Of a stretch of DNA of 64,000 bases, positions 60,001 through 64,000 are shown piece by piece (position 1 is the stretch's first letter; each line of letters begins with the position of its first letter). The stretch is from assembly GCA_028551475.1 (NCBI GenBank), contig CM052355.1:9362001-9426000 (forward strand). Direction: 5' to 3'. This DNA is from Casuarina equisetifolia (lineage: Eukaryota; Streptophyta; Magnoliopsida; Fagales; Casuarinaceae). Both the position numbers and the translations under genes were made by a program. The notes under the pieces were generated by a model. The model saw only the letters and a list, made by a program, of their open reading frames with translations, had not been told where the DNA came from and ran no database searches.

Positions 60001-63000
60001 AATGAAGTTAATTGGAAAAAAGCACGTCATCAATGTGCAAAGGTGAGTTTACCTTAATTTTATCTCACTCATTGCTGGATTTGATTCTTAATATTTTTCA
60101 AGGGCATTAAATGTGCATTATTCTTACAGGAGGATATTTACTATCCACATCCTTTTGTACAAGATTTGCTTTGGGATAGTTTATACACAATAACTGAGCC
60201 TTTTCTCACTCGATGGCCTTTAAACAAGTTAGTTAGAGAAAAGGCTCTTCAACTCACAATGAAACACATTCATTATGAAGATGAGAATAGTCGATATATA
60301 ACCATTGGATGTGTGGAAAAGGTAATGTGACCATGGAATTAAGGGTAGCAATAGAGATCATCAATTTATGATACAACAACACTTCTAAAGCCATTTGCAT
60401 TCAACAGGTTCTTTGCATGCTTGCTTGTTGGGTTGAAGATCCAAATGGGGATTATTTCAAGAAGCATCTTGCTAGAATTCCAGATTACTTATGGGTTGCT
60501 GAAGATGGAATGAAGATGCAGGTTTAAGCACTTATTATGCAGAAACAATTTTTGTTTTTTCAATTGAAAATTTAAATAGCATCTCATACCAACTCATGAA
60601 TGCATAAACTCTAGTAGATAAATTTCTTTCTAGAGTTGACTTCGCAAATAGAATCATTCAAACTTGATTATAAATGGATAAACTCTAGTATCTCTTGTTT
60701 TCTTGATTCAAGTGTACAAGTCTTGACGTGTCTTTGCAAGAAAAAAAGATTTTTGACTTAGATGTATGCCATTTATGTGTAGAGTTTTGGTAGTCAAGAG
60801 TGGGATACTAGTTTTGCCCTTCAAGCTTTACTAGCTTGTAATTTCACTGACGAAGTTGGACCTACACTAGCAAGAGGACATGACTTTGTAAAGAAATCTC
60901 AGGTATTATTTCCATTTTTGAGGCCATCTCTTTGTCGCAATCATCAAATCTACATCTTTCTTCTTAAAGAATGATAAATATTGTGCACTAGTCAATTAGA
61001 ATAATATTGCATTTTACTTACAATTTGATAAGGTCAAGGACAACCCTTCTGGAGACTTTAAAAGCATGCATCGTCACATTTCTAAAGGAGCATGGACTTT
61101 CTCTGATCAAGATCATGGATGGCAAGTTTCTGATTGTACTGCAGAAGGTTTGAAGGTATTAAACTTCGTTTGAATTCTTCATTGGGATAAGTTGTTATAA
61201 CTTCTCCATTATTAATGCGTCTCTCGTTGAATTTATCTTGTATTTCACAGTGTTGCCTCATTTTTTCCATGATGCCACCTGAAATTGTTGGTGAGGAAAT
61301 GGAACCTGAGCGACTTTATGATTCTGTGGATGTCATACTTTCCCTTCAGGTGAGGGTTAATTGTCACTAGCATTGCATTTGTAAGTAGACAATTTGACAA
61401 CTCTTTCCATGAATGGTTAAACCAAGATGCATTTTGTTATTTTAAGAATCTGAAAATGTTCAACTACAAGACAAAAACTTTTCCATATCTATTTAGTTTC
61501 TTTTTCTAAACATTCTTTACTTGATCTATTGCCATTTCAGTAGTTGCTTTCTTCATTACTTTTAAACTAGCTTAAATGTTTCCTTCTATTACCATAGTGT
61601 TTTACGTTGTATATACCTTACTGCATTTATTTCAATATGCTTTATTGTATGGCTTAATGCAGAGTAAAAATGGTGGCATATCTGGCTGGGAACCAGCAGG
61701 TGCTCAAAAGTGGTTGGAAGTACGTACCTTAAGATCCCCAACTACTCTTGAAATATGCTCAGGGAAATATCAAAAATTTTTACAGCTCCTAAGTTCACCT
61801 TTATAATTTTGCATTCATGGACAAACTTTCTCGTGTTTATGGTTTTTCTTTTCCTTTTCCATTAGCTGCTTAATCCGACAGAGTTCTTTGAGGATATCGT
61901 CATTGAATATGAGTATGTAGAGTGCACTGGATCAGCACTTCAAGGCTTAGTCCTTTTTAAGAAATTATACCCTGGGCATAGGAAGAAAGAGATAGAGAAT
62001 TTCATTAAAAATGCTGTTAAGTTCCTTCAAGACATACAAATGCCTGATGGTTCTTGGTACGTTCCTTTGTTGGTTCATTAGACATTTTTCCAACAATATT
62101 TTCTTTCTATAGAAGCATCAAAGAGATCAATCACATGTTAAATATTTCCACAGGTATGGAAATTGGGGAATTTGCTTCACATATGGTGCATGGTTTGCAC
62201 TTGGAGGTTTGGCCGCAGCTGGCAAGACTTATAATAACTGTCCAGCTATTCGCAAAGGCGTTGATTTTCTACTTCGAACACAAAGAGAGAATGGTGGTTG
62301 GGGAGAGAGTTACCTCTCATGCCCAAACAAGGTAATATTTTCAATAAGCATAATGTGGGGAGCTTCTTTTTTCAGTTGATCTTGTGCTCAAAGCTTCTTT
62401 CTTTTAACTTGAATAATGCTTAATGATCCTAAATCCCTATTTTTTTTTCTTTATCTTTGTTTTCTAACGTCATTAACACGTTTCACTCTCTTTGACTCCA
62501 AACATTGTATACAATAGTTCTAAGAACTAATTAATAGCATATATCCTATTCCACAAGTTATAGCTAAAGGTAGAATTTTCGTTGATGAATCTTTTTTTGG
62601 ATCAATTGTCAACGAAAACTTTTTGTGCTTAAACATACAGGAATATGTACCACTTGAAGGAAACCGATCAAATTTGGTACATACTGCATGGGCAATGATG
62701 GGTCTCATTCATGCTGGACAAGTGGGTTTGTGGTTCAAAAATCTAGCATTGTTTTCACTTGTATTATCCTATCCTATGTTGTTCTAGCATATTATGATAT
62801 TGGATTGTGCCTATAACAGGTTGAACGAGACCCAACACCTCTTCATCGTGCAGCAAAGCTAATAATTAATTCTCAACTAGAAGATGGTGATTTTCCTCAA
62901 CAGGTACTTCCTCTTTTTAGCATTGCTTCAAATTAAAAGAAGGAAATGGATAGAATAACAAATAACAAGGACAATTAACTTAGATTTAGGCTTCATGATG

Positions 63001-63259
63001 AAACAAGGTTTAGCCTCAAGAACTTTCAGTGGACTTGTAATGGAAACACAAATCTAATTCAAATAGCATAGAGAAAAGCAACATAACTAAAAATTTTGCT
63101 CCCAAAGCCTTCTAACCATTCATCATCTGTGTACAGGAAGTTAATGGAGTCTTCATGAGGAATTGTATGCAGCTCTATGCATTATATAGAAATACTTTCC
63201 CTTTGTGGGCTCTTGCAGAATACCGCAAGCATGTCCCATTGCCATCCGGAAAAATCTAA
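57098..63259 (+). CDS. Oxidosqualene cyclase, beta-amyrin synthase type
   Basis: Cyclises 2,3-oxidosqualene to a triterpene skeleton at the ER membrane. Seventeen exons: 57098-57298, 58478-58663, 58943-59032, 59131-59328, 59569-59653, 59876-60042, 60130-60321, 60408-60521, 60783-60902, 61033-61155, 61251-61349, 61663-61719, 61866-62056, 62154-62331, 62641-62721, 62820-62903, 63137-63259. All are GT-AG with consistent phase. They give 762 aa, the normal family length. The start [10 protein letters not shown] is the family's usual N-terminus. Visible motifs: MFCTAL, MWCYCR (about 256-261), the catalytic acid motif DCTAE (Asp 485), WTF with Phe 474, and several QW repeats ([15 protein letters not shown]). 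MWCYCR favours beta-amyrin synthase over lupeol synthase (MLCYCR). However, DFPQQ and [10 protein letters not shown] near the end are more lupeol- or friedelin-synthase-like, so another or mixed product is possible. The gene looks intact. Confidence 0.93.
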
Positions 63260-64000
63260 AGCAAGTAGTTGACTATACAAACTCAATCACTACACATAGG
63301 CCATGGATAAACGAAACAAATTGTTAATTTTCTTATTGTTCTACACTTTTATTGTATCTTTAGTGGCCATATTGAGGCTTACAACTTGTTGTTTCACTAA
63401 ATACTAAAATAAATGAGAAGTTTTTGTTGAGAAATCAAAGCAACAAAACACCAAACCAAGCAAAAACACCAGAAAAATAATAAACAATTAGGGAGAATAA
63501 GGGGGAAAACATTTAGTTATGTGGTTTAGGATCACCCCTGCATCCATGGTGCAAGGAAGCAATCTTTTTCTTTAATGAGGGGCTAAAGAAGATGGATTTG
63601 CGTCACTTAGCTCTCATAGTGTTTTTAGCCTCACAAAGATCTTGCTTTTTACCTAAGATGGCCCATAGAGAACTAGAGAATATGATGAAACCTAGAATAT
63701 GATTAGCTCATCACTTACAATTACATAAGGCATATCTACTTCTTTACTAATTTTACTCTAAAGCACAACAAACCTCCCTTGTTGAGTCGAATTAGTGTAA
63801 CATCCTGCACCATATAATAATAATAATAAAAGTTGTCCTTAGGCCTATAACTCTTTGGAATCCATTTCAACAATCTACCGACAAACTTGCAGCGTATCCC
63901 TTCTTAGCAGTTTCATCAGCATACGCAATCCGTTGATGTCAATATGAATCTTTATAAATTGTTTACAAAACATTCTGTATAACAAAACTCTGAAGTTCTC
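63260..64000 (+). other. 3' flank of the oxidosqualene cyclase
   Basis: 3' UTR and intergenic sequence. A short (AAT)n run lies at about 63815-63830. No gene is recognised up to the window end. Confidence 0.5.

Overview
This is plant nuclear DNA, most likely from a eudicot. It is AT-rich, with long GT-AG introns, nested Ty1/copia and Ty3/gypsy retrotransposons, and three plant-type gene families: a CBP/p300-like HAC histone acetyltransferase, a GH1 beta-glucosidase and an oxidosqualene cyclase. I cannot name a species. All exon coordinates were worked out by hand from reading frame, splice dinucleotides and family knowledge.

Layout. (1) 1-20821 is a nested retrotransposon block. A decayed minus-strand gypsy element (integrase, RNase H, RT, protease, gag) is split by four insertions: a solo copia LTR (555-3484, target duplication AGTCA) that itself carries a solo gypsy LTR (1907-3161); a second solo gypsy LTR (4504-5758); a nearly complete copia element (6737-15393); and a copia LTR plus gag piece (16828-18756) abutting a gypsy gag plus LTR (18757-20821). 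(2) 20822-24850 holds a decayed plus-strand copia pol and an odd interleaved inverted repeat. (3) 24850-36896 is the HAC locus. Its PHD-HAT-ZZ-ZZ module is present twice in tandem, in frame and open, ahead of a single C-terminal TAZ domain. A truncated third ZZ exon lies at the 5' side. (4) 36897-39870 is intergenic, with a decayed copia integrase. (5) 39872-46630 is a complete 13-exon GH1 beta-glucosidase on the minus strand, with a MITE and a minisatellite in its large intron. A two-exon relic of a sister gene follows at 47560-48300. (6) 48300-57097 is repeat-rich intergenic DNA: a short LTR-flanked element, a 93-bp minisatellite, a probable endogenous pararetrovirus movement-protein relic, and a direct repeat upstream of the last gene. 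(7) 57098-63259 is a complete 17-exon oxidosqualene cyclase of beta-amyrin synthase type (762 aa).

Functional picture. The cyclase would make a triterpene skeleton from 2,3-oxidosqualene. The GH1 enzyme about 10 kb away could act on glycosides, so a small triterpenoid gene group is possible but unproven, since no P450 or glycosyltransferase is visible here. The most unusual object is the HAC locus, whose intact splice phases allow a protein with two acetyltransferase modules in series. It lacks the usual N-terminal half of the family within this window.
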